NCBI RefSeq assembly: GCF_025426255.1 | Contig: NZ_CP104861.1 | Coordinates: 682,001 to 746,000 of the forward strand | Length of the DNA: 64,000 nt | Direction of reading: 5' to 3' | Origin: Pseudomonas fragi | GTDB lineage: Bacteria; Pseudomonadota; Gammaproteobacteria; Pseudomonadales; Pseudomonadaceae | Part shown: one piece after another, positions 19,275 through 27,379 of the stretch | Numbering within the stretch: position 1 is the first letter of the stretch | How the letters are laid out: each line of letters opens with the position of its first letter | Notes under the pieces: generated by a model | Told to the model about the DNA's origin: nothing | The model's input: only the letters and a program-made list of their open reading frames with translations | Databases searched by the model: none | Program-made: the position numbers and the translations under genes

Positions 19275-19327
19275 CACCGCCGCTGTGGCCTGAGGGCCAC
19301 AGCCTTTTCCCAAGAGGAGGCCTGAAC

Positions 19328-19495
19328 ATGGCTGGCAAGGATTATCTACACGACGTCCAAGAGTGCGAGAAAAAGCCTCTGTGGCAACGCGTTGGCTGGC
19401 TGCTGGTGATCTGGACCGGCAGTGTGGCGACCCTGGCAGTATTTGCCTGGTTGATCCGTCTGTTCATGACCGCGGCGGGCATGAAGAGCCACTGA
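19328..19495 (+). CDS. DUF2474 small membrane protein of the CIO operon
   Basis: 55 residues. ATG at 19328 is preceded by a strong GAGGAGG at 19314-19320. A charged N-terminus (about 1-24) is followed by a single transmembrane helix (about 25-48, VGWLLVIWTGSVATLAVFAW). The DUF2474 family consistently follows cioAB in pseudomonads and is probably analogous to CydX, a small subunit stabilising the bd-type oxidase; that analogy is inference. Confidence 0.85.
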   Translation: MAGKDYLHDVQECEKKPLWQRVGWLLVIWTGSVATLAVFAWLIRLFMTAAGMKSH

Positions 19496-19519
19496 TTTTG
19501 AACGCTTGATGATTTCACC

Positions 19520-19607
19520 TGTGGGAGCTGGCTTGCCAGCGATGGTATCGCCTCGGTATTGCAGCTAAACCGAGTTGTATGCATCGCAGGCAAGCCAGCT
19601 CCCACAG
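19520..19607. repeat. REP-type palindrome (TGTGGGAGC family)
   Basis: CTGTGGGAGCTGGCTTGCC pairs with its inverse at the right end. It lies between the convergent cio operon and rlmG. Confidence 0.85.
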
Positions 19608-19633
19608 TTATAGGAGTGGCCACAAAATCATGC

Positions 19634-20758
19634 TTACTTGCGCGCCTTGAGGATCACAAACTTGGGCGTGGCGGCGACTTGCTCGACACCGCGAAACAAT
19701 TTGGCCAGTTTGCTGTGGTAGCCCAAGTGGCGGTTGCCGACGATATACAGCGCGCCTCCCACCACCAGCGCTTCGCGCGCCTGCTGAAACATGCGCCAGG
19801 CTAAAAAGTCGCCCACCACTTGTTGCTGGTGAAACGGCGGATTGCACAGCACCACGTCCAGTGAGTCCGGTGCTTGGCTCGCCAAACCGTCATCTGCGCG
19901 CACAATTACCTCGCGATCGCCCAGCGCCGCCTGCCAGTTCTCACGGGCGGACTGCACCGCCATAAAGGATTCATCAACCAGTGTGTACTGCGCCTGCGGG
20001 TTATTCAGGGCGCTGGCAATGGCCAGTACGCCATTACCACATCCCAGATCAGCAACCCGTGCCGTGCCCAGGTTTTTCGGCAGGTGCGGCAGGAATGCTC
20101 GGGTGCCGATGTCCAGGTCTTCACGGCAAAACACGTTGGCGTGATTGAGCAGCTCGATGGCTGGCTTATCCAACTGGTAACGCGAAGGGTACGGTGAAGT
20201 AAAGGGGCCCAGAGCCTGAGGTGTGGCAATCAGCAGTCGGGCTTTTTTTACTGCCAGTGAGGCTTGTACCGGGCCGATGTAACGCTCCAGCAGATCGCCT
20301 GCAGCTCGCGGCAAGTGCTTGATCATTGCGGCAGCGATCACCTGTGCTCCGGGCGCCAATTGGCCTTGCAGGCGGATCAGTTGCTCTTCGAGCAGCGCCA
20401 GGGTTTTGGGAACACGCACCAGCACGCAATCGAAAGGGCCGACCAAAGGCTCGCTGGCAGGAATGATCGCGACCGCATCGTAAGCATGACCGTTGCGCAC
20501 CAGGTTCTTTTCCAATGCTTGCATGGCGAGAAACGAGTCGCTGCTGCTGGTCACATGCATCGAGCCGACCAGGCTGACCGCCAAGGCCCCAAAGCTGTCG
20601 TTAAGCACCAGAACCCGACTGTTCGCGGGCAGCGCCTGTTCGGCCAAGTGATTAAGCAAATACTCATCCGCTGCATCAAAGGCCTGTAAAGGCTCGCTTT
20701 GCTGTTCAGGTTGGCGGATCAGGCGAAGTTGGGCGAAGGGGCTTTCTAGCACAGGCAT
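19634..20758 (-). CDS. rlmG: 23S rRNA (guanine-N2) methyltransferase RlmG
   Basis: 374 residues, two tandem Rossmann-like halves as in RlmG/RsmC. The C-terminal half holds the SAM motif VADLGCGNGVLAIASAL and the N6/N2-amino methyltransferase motif NPPFHQQQVV. It methylates G1835 (E. coli numbering) of 23S rRNA. The N-terminal half is a degenerate, non-catalytic copy. The luxR-type gene lies 152 bases upstream on the same strand. Confidence 0.9.
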   Translation of the reverse strand: MPVLESPFAQLRLIRQPEQQSEPLQAFDAADEYLLNHLAEQALPANSRVLVLNDSFGALAVSLVGSMHVTSSSDSFLAMQALEKNLVRNGHAYDAVAIIPASEPLVGPFDCVLVRVPKTLALLEEQLIRLQGQLAPGAQVIAAAMIKHLPRAAGDLLERYIGPVQASLAVKKARLLIATPQALGPFTSPYPSRYQLDKPAIELLNHANVFCREDLDIGTRAFLPHLPKNLGTARVADLGCGNGVLAIASALNNPQAQYTLVDESFMAVQSARENWQAALGDREVIVRADDGLASQAPDSLDVVLCNPPFHQQQVVGDFLAWRMFQQAREALVVGGALYIVGNRHLGYHSKLAKLFRGVEQVAATPKFVILKARK

Positions 20759-20910
20759 TTATACAAACTCTGAGGAATCGACAGCTGCGGCCTGCCCCTG
20801 AGAGGGGCTTGGCTGGCAGTGGAGTCCGTGGGTTTTACAGGTAGACGCGATTTTACTTTTTTTTGCCGCAGATTGCCTGATGCGTTTATCGGTTACCGGG
20901 CTGGGTTCTC

Positions 20911-21624
20911 TTACAACAAGCCTGACTTGGCAGCGATGGCGACTGCTGAGGTTTTATTGTTGGCCCCCAGCTTTTTAATGGAACTGGCGATATGGAAGTT
21001 CACCGTGCGCGTGCTCAGGCTCAGAATGGTGCCAATGTCGGAGGCGATTTTGCCATTGGCTGTCCACCTCATGATTTCAATCTCCCGGTCGGTCAAGCGG
21101 ATGACGTGGATCTCCAACTGATGGTGAAGGTGGCAGCGTTCGAGCATGGCACTGTGCAACTGGTTGCACAGCCACAATACATTGGCGGCCTTGTCCATAA
21201 ACTCGCCCTCCGACAGCGGCGGATTTCTTCGGCCAAGGCTCAATATGCTCACCACGCCATTGGGGTCGTGCACCGATTGCGACCATCCGTACGCCAGCCC
21301 GCAGGTTTGTGTGGCCTTCCATAGGTCAGGGTTTTCACGAAAAACCTCGGAGCTCCAAATAATCGGCGCGATCGATAGCTGGCAATGCACCACGAGTGGG
21401 TTTCGTTGTGAAAGATGGCCAGTTTCATAACGCTCAACATAATCATTTGGATAGTTTGTTATTACTTTGCTGTTCGCCGTGATATTGCCAAGCCGAGGAA
21501 TCATGCGAAAGAAAAAATAATCGAAGCCGTACTCTTCTATCTGTTTGAGTGCATAGGTACGCAGCTCTGCTTCGCTTCTGTAAGCCAGGGACTGTGTTTT
21601 ATTTATTATCTGATGGGCAGTCAT
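20911..21624 (-). CDS. Orphan LuxR-type regulator with altered autoinducer pocket
   Basis: 237 residues from ATG at 21624, with GGAG 7 bases upstream. An autoinducer-binding domain (about 20-165) is followed by a LuxR helix-turn-helix (about 172-235, LTDREIEIMRWTANGK and TVNFHIASSIKKLG). Compared with canonical acyl-homoserine-lactone receptors, the pocket keeps Tyr66, Pro76 and Trp90 (TraR 61, 71, 85). The invariant Trp57 is Tyr62 and the invariant Asp70 is Asn75. No luxI-type synthase is nearby, so it is a LuxR solo. It may sense a modified or non-acyl-homoserine-lactone ligand. Confidence 0.85.
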   Translation of the reverse strand: MTAHQIINKTQSLAYRSEAELRTYALKQIEEYGFDYFFFRMIPRLGNITANSKVITNYPNDYVERYETGHLSQRNPLVVHCQLSIAPIIWSSEVFRENPDLWKATQTCGLAYGWSQSVHDPNGVVSILSLGRRNPPLSEGEFMDKAANVLWLCNQLHSAMLERCHLHHQLEIHVIRLTDREIEIMRWTANGKIASDIGTILSLSTRTVNFHIASSIKKLGANNKTSAVAIAAKSGLL

Positions 21625-21991
21625 AAGGCGCTCCGGCGGCCTGCAAGCTAGTAAAGATTGTAGGAAATGTCCTATCAAATGATTTTAGGTGCTACTTCAG
21701 ATAATGCTATGTAATAAGTGCGTAAAGTTTTTTGGTTAGGAGGCTTGGTGTTTATACATGTGGAGGATAATTTAATCACGCTGTTTAATTATGCTATTTC
21801 GAATGTATATCTATCGCCCGAGTTTGGTTTAAATGAGTTATTTTAAGAAAAACTTCTCATTTGCTGTCATGCATATAGCACTGAATATAATGTTTGTGGC
21901 GCGACTGCCTGTCGCAAAGCCATCACAAACCACCGGTGTTTCTCCGGGCTCCTTTGCGCGACACTAGGGCCATTCGCCAATGGAGTGCCCC
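21625..21991. other. AT-rich intergenic gap, no gene seen
   Basis: This 367-base gap lies between divergent luxR and fpr. The section 21660-21900 is clearly richer in A and T than its surroundings. I see no convincing ORF, tRNA or terminator. It must hold both promoters; no perfect lux-box palindrome was recognised. Confidence 0.5.
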
Positions 21992-22768
21992 ATGACTGCC
22001 AGCGCAGAGAAATTCACCCAGCAGACGCTTCTCGATGTCACCCCGCTGACCCCCAGCCTGTTTACATTACGTACTACTCGCGATCCCGGCTTTCGCTTTC
22101 ACGCAGGTCAATTCGCCAGGCTTGGTGTGACCAAGGCCGATGGCAGCACGGTATGGCGCGCCTATTCCATGGTTTCTTCGCCGCATGACGAGTTCCTGGA
22201 GTTTTTCTCTATTGTGGTTCCGGGCGGTGAGTTCACCAGCGAACTCAGTCGTTTGGGCGTCGGTGACACATTGCTGGTGGAGCGCCAGGCGTTTGGTTTT
22301 CTGACCCTGGATCGTTTTGTCGACGGCCGTGATCTGTGGCTACTGGCGACAGGGACTGGCATTGCGCCGTTTTTGTCGATCCTGCAGGATTTTGAAGTGT
22401 GGGAGAAATTCGAGCGCATTGTGTTGGTTTACAGCGCCCGGGAAGCTCGCGAACTGGCTTACCAGGATTTGATCGCGGGGCTATGCTCGCGTGAGTACCT
22501 TGCCGAATACGGGCACAAATTTGTCTATATTCCGATTGTCACCCGTGAGCACGTACCCGGTACGTTGAATGGGCGCATTACCACGTTGATTGAAAATGCT
22601 GAGCTTGAACGGGCGGCGGGCATTGAACTGAGCAGCGAACATTCACGGGTGATGCTATGTGGCAACCCGCAAATGATTGATGACACCCGAAAGTTGCTGA
22701 AAGAGAGAAATATGCAACTGAGCCTGAGTCGCAGACCTGGGCAAGTAGCGGTCGAGAACTACTGGTAG
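21992..22768 (+). CDS. fpr: Ferredoxin-NADP reductase
   Basis: 258 residues from ATG at 21992, with GGAG 6 bases upstream; the in-frame ATG at 21980 lacks a ribosome site. Bacterial class I FPR: FAD-binding motif RAYSMVSSP (about 54-62), NADP motif ATGTGIAPFLSILQD (about 116-130) and LCGNPQMIDD (about 219-228), with an aromatic C-terminal YW. It moves electrons between NADPH and ferredoxin/flavodoxin. Pseudomonads usually have a second paralogue (FprA) elsewhere; the letter here is not assigned. It shares a terminator with convergent mscL. Confidence 0.88.
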   Translation: MTASAEKFTQQTLLDVTPLTPSLFTLRTTRDPGFRFHAGQFARLGVTKADGSTVWRAYSMVSSPHDEFLEFFSIVVPGGEFTSELSRLGVGDTLLVERQAFGFLTLDRFVDGRDLWLLATGTGIAPFLSILQDFEVWEKFERIVLVYSAREARELAYQDLIAGLCSREYLAEYGHKFVYIPIVTREHVPGTLNGRITTLIENAELERAAGIELSSEHSRVMLCGNPQMIDDTRKLLKERNMQLSLSRRPGQVAVENYW

Positions 22769-22797
22769 TGGGCTTTATATTGCGTGTGGCATAAATA

Positions 22798-22826
22798 AAC
22801 AATGGCGCCTTATGGGCGCCATTGTT
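22798..22826. terminator. Bidirectional terminator between fpr and mscL
   Basis: A perfect 12-bp stem AACAATGGCGCC/GGCGCCATTGTT has a 5-base loop. T-rich sequence follows on + and A-rich sequence precedes it, so it can serve both convergent genes. Confidence 0.85.
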
Positions 22827-22838
22827 TGTTGTGAGCCC

Positions 22839-23252
22839 TTATGGCCGGTTGTTTTGCACTTTGAGCAAGTCGCGAATTTCGCCCAGCAGTTCTTCTTCTT
22901 TGGAAGGCAATGGCGGGGCGCTAGGAGCGACCGCTTCTTCGCGCTTCAGGCGGTTGATTGCCTTCACACCCATAAAGATGGCGAATGCGACGATGATAAA
23001 ATCGATCACGCTCTGGATGAACTTGCCATATGCCACGACCACTGCTGGCGCATCGCCAACTGCGGCTTTCAGCGTAATGGCAAGGTCACTGAAGTCCACA
23101 CCGCCAATCAACAACCCCAGCGGTGGCATGACTACGTCACCCACAAAGGATGAAACGATTTTGCCAAATGCCGCGCCGATGATGATACCGACGGCCATAT
23201 CGACCACGTTCCCTTTGACCGCGAAGGCCTTGAACTCACTTATCACGCCCAT
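22839..23252 (-). CDS. mscL: Large-conductance mechanosensitive channel
   Basis: 137 residues, the normal MscL length. The N-terminal amphipathic segment and TM1 ([20 protein letters not shown]) are followed by a periplasmic loop, TM2 (about 75-97, [19 protein letters not shown]) and a charged C-terminal helix ([13 protein letters not shown]). The pentameric channel opens under membrane tension to release solutes in hypo-osmotic shock. AAGGAA lies before the ATG. Confidence 0.96.
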   Translation of the reverse strand: MGVISEFKAFAVKGNVVDMAVGIIIGAAFGKIVSSFVGDVVMPPLGLLIGGVDFSDLAITLKAAVGDAPAVVVAYGKFIQSVIDFIIVAFAIFMGVKAINRLKREEAVAPSAPPLPSKEEELLGEIRDLLKVQNNRP

Positions 23253-23530
23253 AGGTTATTCCTTGTTACAGATGAGGTTGGTAGGTGCAGTGTAAATCAG
23301 CCTGCAGGATCATGCCCGCGCAGTTGAATACTCGCAGGCGCTGTAATCGACCAGCGCCAACGCCATAAGTTTTCAACAGGCTCGCAACTGGCGCGAATAC
23401 GCCATTGATTGGGTTAAAGCCAGACCTTTTTCTCAATCGCCGGCTTGCGACCTTTCTATTTAGAATTTGCCCCGTAGGTCTCTAGCCTTTGGTCAGTGCT
23501 ATGCACATCCAATAACCAGAGGACTTACGC

Positions 23531-25072
23531 ATGACCATCCACTTTGGCTTCGGGACGCTTTCACAGCGCCGCCTGTTATGTGTTTTAAGCGCCAGTTTGC
23601 TTTCGGTTTCGGTTCACGCGGCAACCCTGACCCGTGATAACGGTGCAGCTGTCGGTGATAACCAGAACTCTCAAACCGCAGGGGCCAATGGCCCGGTACT
23701 ACTGCAAGACGTGCAGCTACTACAGAAACTTCAGCGTTTTGACCGTGAACGTATCCCGGAGCGTGTAGTGCATGCGCGCGGTACAGGCGCACACGGTACG
23801 TTTACTGTCACCAATGACCTGAGTGACCTGACCAAGGCCCGGGTGTTTGCCGCTGGCGAAACCACGCCGGTATTTGTGCGCTTCTCGGCCGTGGTGCATG
23901 GCAACCACTCGCCAGAAACCCTGCGCGATCCGCGCGGCTTTGCCACCAAGTTCTATACCGCTGACGGCAACTGGGACCTGGTTGGCAACAACTTCCCCAC
24001 CTTCTTTATCCGTGACGCGATCAAGTTCCCGGACATGGTTCACGCCTTCAAGCCAGACCCGCGTACCAACCTTGACGACGACTCGCGCCGTTTCGACTTC
24101 TTCTCCCACGTCCCGGAAGCCACCCGTACCTTGACCGAGCTGTACTCCAACGCGGGTACACCGGCCAGCTACCGCGAAATGGACGGTAACGGTGTTCACG
24201 CCTACAAACTGATCAACGCCAAAGGCGACGTGCGTTATGTGAAGTTCCACTGGAAGAGCCTGCAGGGGCTGAACAACCTTGACCCGAAACAAGTCACACA
24301 GGTTCAGGGCCAGGACTACAGCCACATGACCAACGACCTGGTCACTCATATCAACAAGGGTGATTTCCCCAAGTGGGATTTGTACGTGCAGGTGCTCAAG
24401 CCTGAAGACTTGAAGTCATTCGACTTTGACCCGTTGGATGCGACCAAGATCTGGCCGAACGTGCCTGAGCGCAAAGTCGGGCAAATGGTCCTGAACCGCA
24501 ACCCGACCAATGTGTTCCAGGAAACCGAGCAGGTCGCCATGGCCCCGGCCAACCTGGTGCCTGGTATCGAGCCATCTGAAGACCGTTTGCTGCAAGGTCG
24601 GGTGTTCTCGTATGCCGACACCCAGATGTACCGTTTGGGCGCCAACGCCATGCAGTTGCCGATCAACGCTCCACGTGTAGCGGTGAATAATGGCAATCAG
24701 GACGGTGCAATGAACCTGGGTCACAGCACTTCGGGTGTGAACTACCAGCCGAGCCGCTTGATGCCGCGTGAAGAGCCGCAAGCTGCGCGCTATAGCGAAA
24801 TGCCGCTGTCGGGCACCACCCAGCAGGCGAAAATTCAGCGTGAGCAAAACTTCAAACAGGCGGGCGATCTTTACCGCTCCTTCAGCAAGAAAGAGCGTCA
24901 GGACCTGATTGAGAACTTTGGTGGTTCGTTGGCAACAACCGATGACGAAAGCAAACACATCATCCTGTCGTTCCTTTACAAGGCTGATCCCGAGTACGGC
25001 ACCGGCGTGACCAAGGTCGCCAAGGGCGATCTGAGTCGGGTCAAGGCACTGGCTGCCAAATTGGTGGATTAA
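23531..25072 (+). CDS. katB: Periplasmic catalase
   Basis: 513 residues with a signal peptide (about 1-31, ending VHA), so exported. Small-subunit clade 3 haem catalase: active-site His in ERVVHARGTGAHG, Asn in VGNNFPTFFIRDA, and the proximal haem tyrosine in RVFSYADTQMYRLG. It removes hydrogen peroxide. AGAGGA lies 8 bases before ATG. ankB follows, the same pairing as in P. aeruginosa, where AnkB is needed for full KatB activity. An OxyR site is expected in the 278-base upstream gap, but I could not define one. Confidence 0.94.
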   Translation: MTIHFGFGTLSQRRLLCVLSASLLSVSVHAATLTRDNGAAVGDNQNSQTAGANGPVLLQDVQLLQKLQRFDRERIPERVVHARGTGAHGTFTVTNDLSDLTKARVFAAGETTPVFVRFSAVVHGNHSPETLRDPRGFATKFYTADGNWDLVGNNFPTFFIRDAIKFPDMVHAFKPDPRTNLDDDSRRFDFFSHVPEATRTLTELYSNAGTPASYREMDGNGVHAYKLINAKGDVRYVKFHWKSLQGLNNLDPKQVTQVQGQDYSHMTNDLVTHINKGDFPKWDLYVQVLKPEDLKSFDFDPLDATKIWPNVPERKVGQMVLNRNPTNVFQETEQVAMAPANLVPGIEPSEDRLLQGRVFSYADTQMYRLGANAMQLPINAPRVAVNNGNQDGAMNLGHSTSGVNYQPSRLMPREEPQAARYSEMPLSGTTQQAKIQREQNFKQAGDLYRSFSKKERQDLIENFGGSLATTDDESKHIILSFLYKADPEYGTGVTKVAKGDLSRVKALAAKLVD

Positions 25073-25089
25073 CCGAAAACCGTGCTTTT

Positions 25090-25190
25090 GTGGGAGCGGG
25101 CTTGCTCGCGATGACATCACTGCAGTCTGCCCGCCAGACCGCAGCGCCTGCATCGCGAGCACGTCGAGTCGTCGCACCGCCGCTCCCACA
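25090..25190. repeat. Degenerate REP-type palindrome between katB and ankB
   Basis: The left arm GTGGGAGCGGGCTTGCTCGC is intact. The right arm is interrupted by about 15 extra bases between GCGAGCA and CGCTCCCAC. It lies inside the katB-ankB transcript. Confidence 0.75.
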
Positions 25191-25221
25191 GGGTGCAGTG
25201 GCATTCAGTGGAACTGTAATC

Positions 25222-25752
25222 ATGCGTATTTTTATATCTGTTGCCTTGCTGCTGATGAGTGCAATGGCGCTGGCCGATGAGTCCGATGTTGGGGCCCAGC
25301 TTCAGGGCTACTATTTCGACGCCGCACGGCGCGGGGATGTGGCGATACTCGATACCTTTATCGAGTCCGGTTACGCCCTCGATACTCAAGACAGCAAAGG
25401 CTACACCGCGCTGATTCTCGCGGCCTATAACGGCCAGTCAGAGGCGGTTGAACATTTGCTCAAGGCAGGTGCCAATGGCTGTGTGCAAGACAAGCGTGGC
25501 AACACCGCCCTGATGGGCGCTATTTTCAAAGGCGAACTCAAGATCGCCCATCGCTTGATGGCGACCGCCTGCAATCCCGATCAGCGCAATGGCGCGGGGC
25601 AGACTGCCGCGATGTACGCGGGCCTGTTTAAACGGGTCGAGCTGCTCAACGACTTGTCACGTAAAGGCGCCGACCTGAATGCCGAAGATGCACTGGGCAA
25701 CAGTGCCGCTCGGCTGGCCAATGGCGAAATCCGCATGCCGGTTGCGCGCTGA
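25222..25752 (+). CDS. ankB: Periplasmic ankyrin-repeat protein
   Basis: 176 residues. A signal peptide (about 1-19, ending ALA) precedes four to five ankyrin repeats, recognisable as DSKGYTALILAAYNGQSEAV, KRGNTALMGAIFKGELKIAH and NGAGQTAAMYAGLF. In P. aeruginosa the homologue supports KatB, probably by protecting or assembling it in the periplasm. ATG at 25222 is chosen because it gives the signal peptide; the upstream in-frame sequence is the REP element. Confidence 0.9.
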   Translation: MRIFISVALLLMSAMALADESDVGAQLQGYYFDAARRGDVAILDTFIESGYALDTQDSKGYTALILAAYNGQSEAVEHLLKAGANGCVQDKRGNTALMGAIFKGELKIAHRLMATACNPDQRNGAGQTAAMYAGLFKRVELLNDLSRKGADLNAEDALGNSAARLANGEIRMPVAR

Positions 25753-25797
25753 TCAAGGCTCAGTGGGCTATCATCGCGGTTTTTCCGTGGAGTTCAG

Positions 25798-27165
25798 ATG
25801 GCCAAGCCCAAGCGCATTTACGGCTGCACCGAGTGCGGCGCAACCTTTCCCAAGTGGGCCGGGCAGTGCGGCGAGTGCGGCGTCTGGAACACCCTGGTGG
25901 AAACCATTGTTGAAAGCGGGGCTGCCGCACCACCCAGCGGCCGCACCGGCTGGACCGGGCAACAAGCCCAGATCAAAACCCTGGCCGAAGTCAGCATTGC
26001 CGAAATTCCGCGCTTTTCCACCGCCTCCGGCGAACTGGATCGAGTGCTCGGTGGCGGTCTGGTAGATGGCTCGGTGGTATTGATCGGCGGTGATCCCGGT
26101 ATCGGCAAATCCACCATTCTCCTGCAAACCTTGTGTCAGATGGCGACGCGCATGCCCGCGTTGTATGTCACCGGCGAAGAGTCCCAGCAGCAAGTGGCCA
26201 TGCGCGCCCGGCGTTTAGGGTTGCCGCAGGACCAGCTCAAAGTGATGACTGAAACCTGTATCGAAAACATCATCGCCACCGCCAAGGTCGAGAAGCCCAA
26301 GGTCATGGTAATCGACTCGATCCAGACCATCTTCACCGAACAGCTGCAATCAGCACCGGGTGGCGTGTCGCAAGTGCGCGAGAGTGCGGCGTTGCTGGTG
26401 CGCTATGCCAAGTCCAGCGGTACGGCGATTTTCCTGGTGGGCCACGTGACCAAAGAAGGCGCGTTGGCCGGGCCGCGAGTGCTGGAGCACATGGTCGATA
26501 CCGTGTTGTATTTCGAGGGTGAGTCTGACGGTCGCTTGCGTTTGCTGCGGGCAGTGAAAAACCGTTTTGGCGCGGTCAATGAGTTGGGTGTGTTCGGCAT
26601 GACCGACAAGGGCCTGAAAGAAGTCTCCAACCCATCGGCGATTTTCCTTACCCGCGCGCAGGAAGAAGTCCCGGGCAGTGTGGTTATGGCTACCTGGGAA
26701 GGCACCCGCCCGATGCTGGTTGAAGTGCAGGCGCTGGTTGACGACAGCCACATGTCCAACCCGCGCCGGGTGACCCTGGGCCTGGATCAGAACCGTCTGG
26801 CTATGTTGCTTGCGGTCTTGCATCGCCACGGCGGTATTCCCACCCATGATCAGGATGTATTCCTTAACGTGGTGGGCGGGGTCAAGGTGCTGGAAACCGC
26901 CTCCGACCTGGCACTGATGGCCGCCGTGATGTCCAGCCTGCGCAATCGTCCACTGCCTCACGACCTGCTGGTGTTTGGTGAAGTCGGTCTGTCGGGCGAA
27001 GTGCGGCCGGTGCCCAGCGGTCAGGAGCGGCTTAAGGAAGCGGCCAAGCACGGCTTCAAACGCGCCATCGTGCCCAAGGGCAACGCCCCCAAAGAGTCCC
27101 CGCCGGGCCTGAAAGTGATTGGCGTGACCCGTCTGGAACAGGCGCTGGATGCGTTGTTCGAGTAG
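25798..27165 (+). CDS. radA: DNA repair protein RadA
   Basis: 455 residues, typical RadA/Sms length. An N-terminal four-cysteine zinc finger (CTECGATFPKWAGQCGECG) is followed by a RecA-like ATPase (Walker A GGDPGIGKST at about 99), the RadA-specific KNRFG motif (about 258), and a C-terminal Lon-protease-like domain (GEVGLSGEVRPVPSGQERL) lacking proteolytic function. It promotes branch migration of recombination intermediates. Confidence 0.96.
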   Translation: MAKPKRIYGCTECGATFPKWAGQCGECGVWNTLVETIVESGAAAPPSGRTGWTGQQAQIKTLAEVSIAEIPRFSTASGELDRVLGGGLVDGSVVLIGGDPGIGKSTILLQTLCQMATRMPALYVTGEESQQQVAMRARRLGLPQDQLKVMTETCIENIIATAKVEKPKVMVIDSIQTIFTEQLQSAPGGVSQVRESAALLVRYAKSSGTAIFLVGHVTKEGALAGPRVLEHMVDTVLYFEGESDGRLRLLRAVKNRFGAVNELGVFGMTDKGLKEVSNPSAIFLTRAQEEVPGSVVMATWEGTRPMLVEVQALVDDSHMSNPRRVTLGLDQNRLAMLLAVLHRHGGIPTHDQDVFLNVVGGVKVLETASDLALMAAVMSSLRNRPLPHDLLVFGEVGLSGEVRPVPSGQERLKEAAKHGFKRAIVPKGNAPKESPPGLKVIGVTRLEQALDALFE

Positions 27166-27379
27166 GGTTCAAATTGGTAAAAAAACCTGCAAGGGGTGAT
27201 CGCAGTGTCTGCTCAACTGGCCGGGGCAGACAGCGGCGTTGCATGGACAAAATGTGCAGCGCCGCCCAGCACAAATCCGCAAAAGAAGGCTCTAGATCAA
27301 TGTCAGGGGCTGGTCTTTAGGGCCAAGAGCGCTAAACTCCGGAAGCAGTCTTTCTTGTCCAACTGGCCGGAATTTAAAA

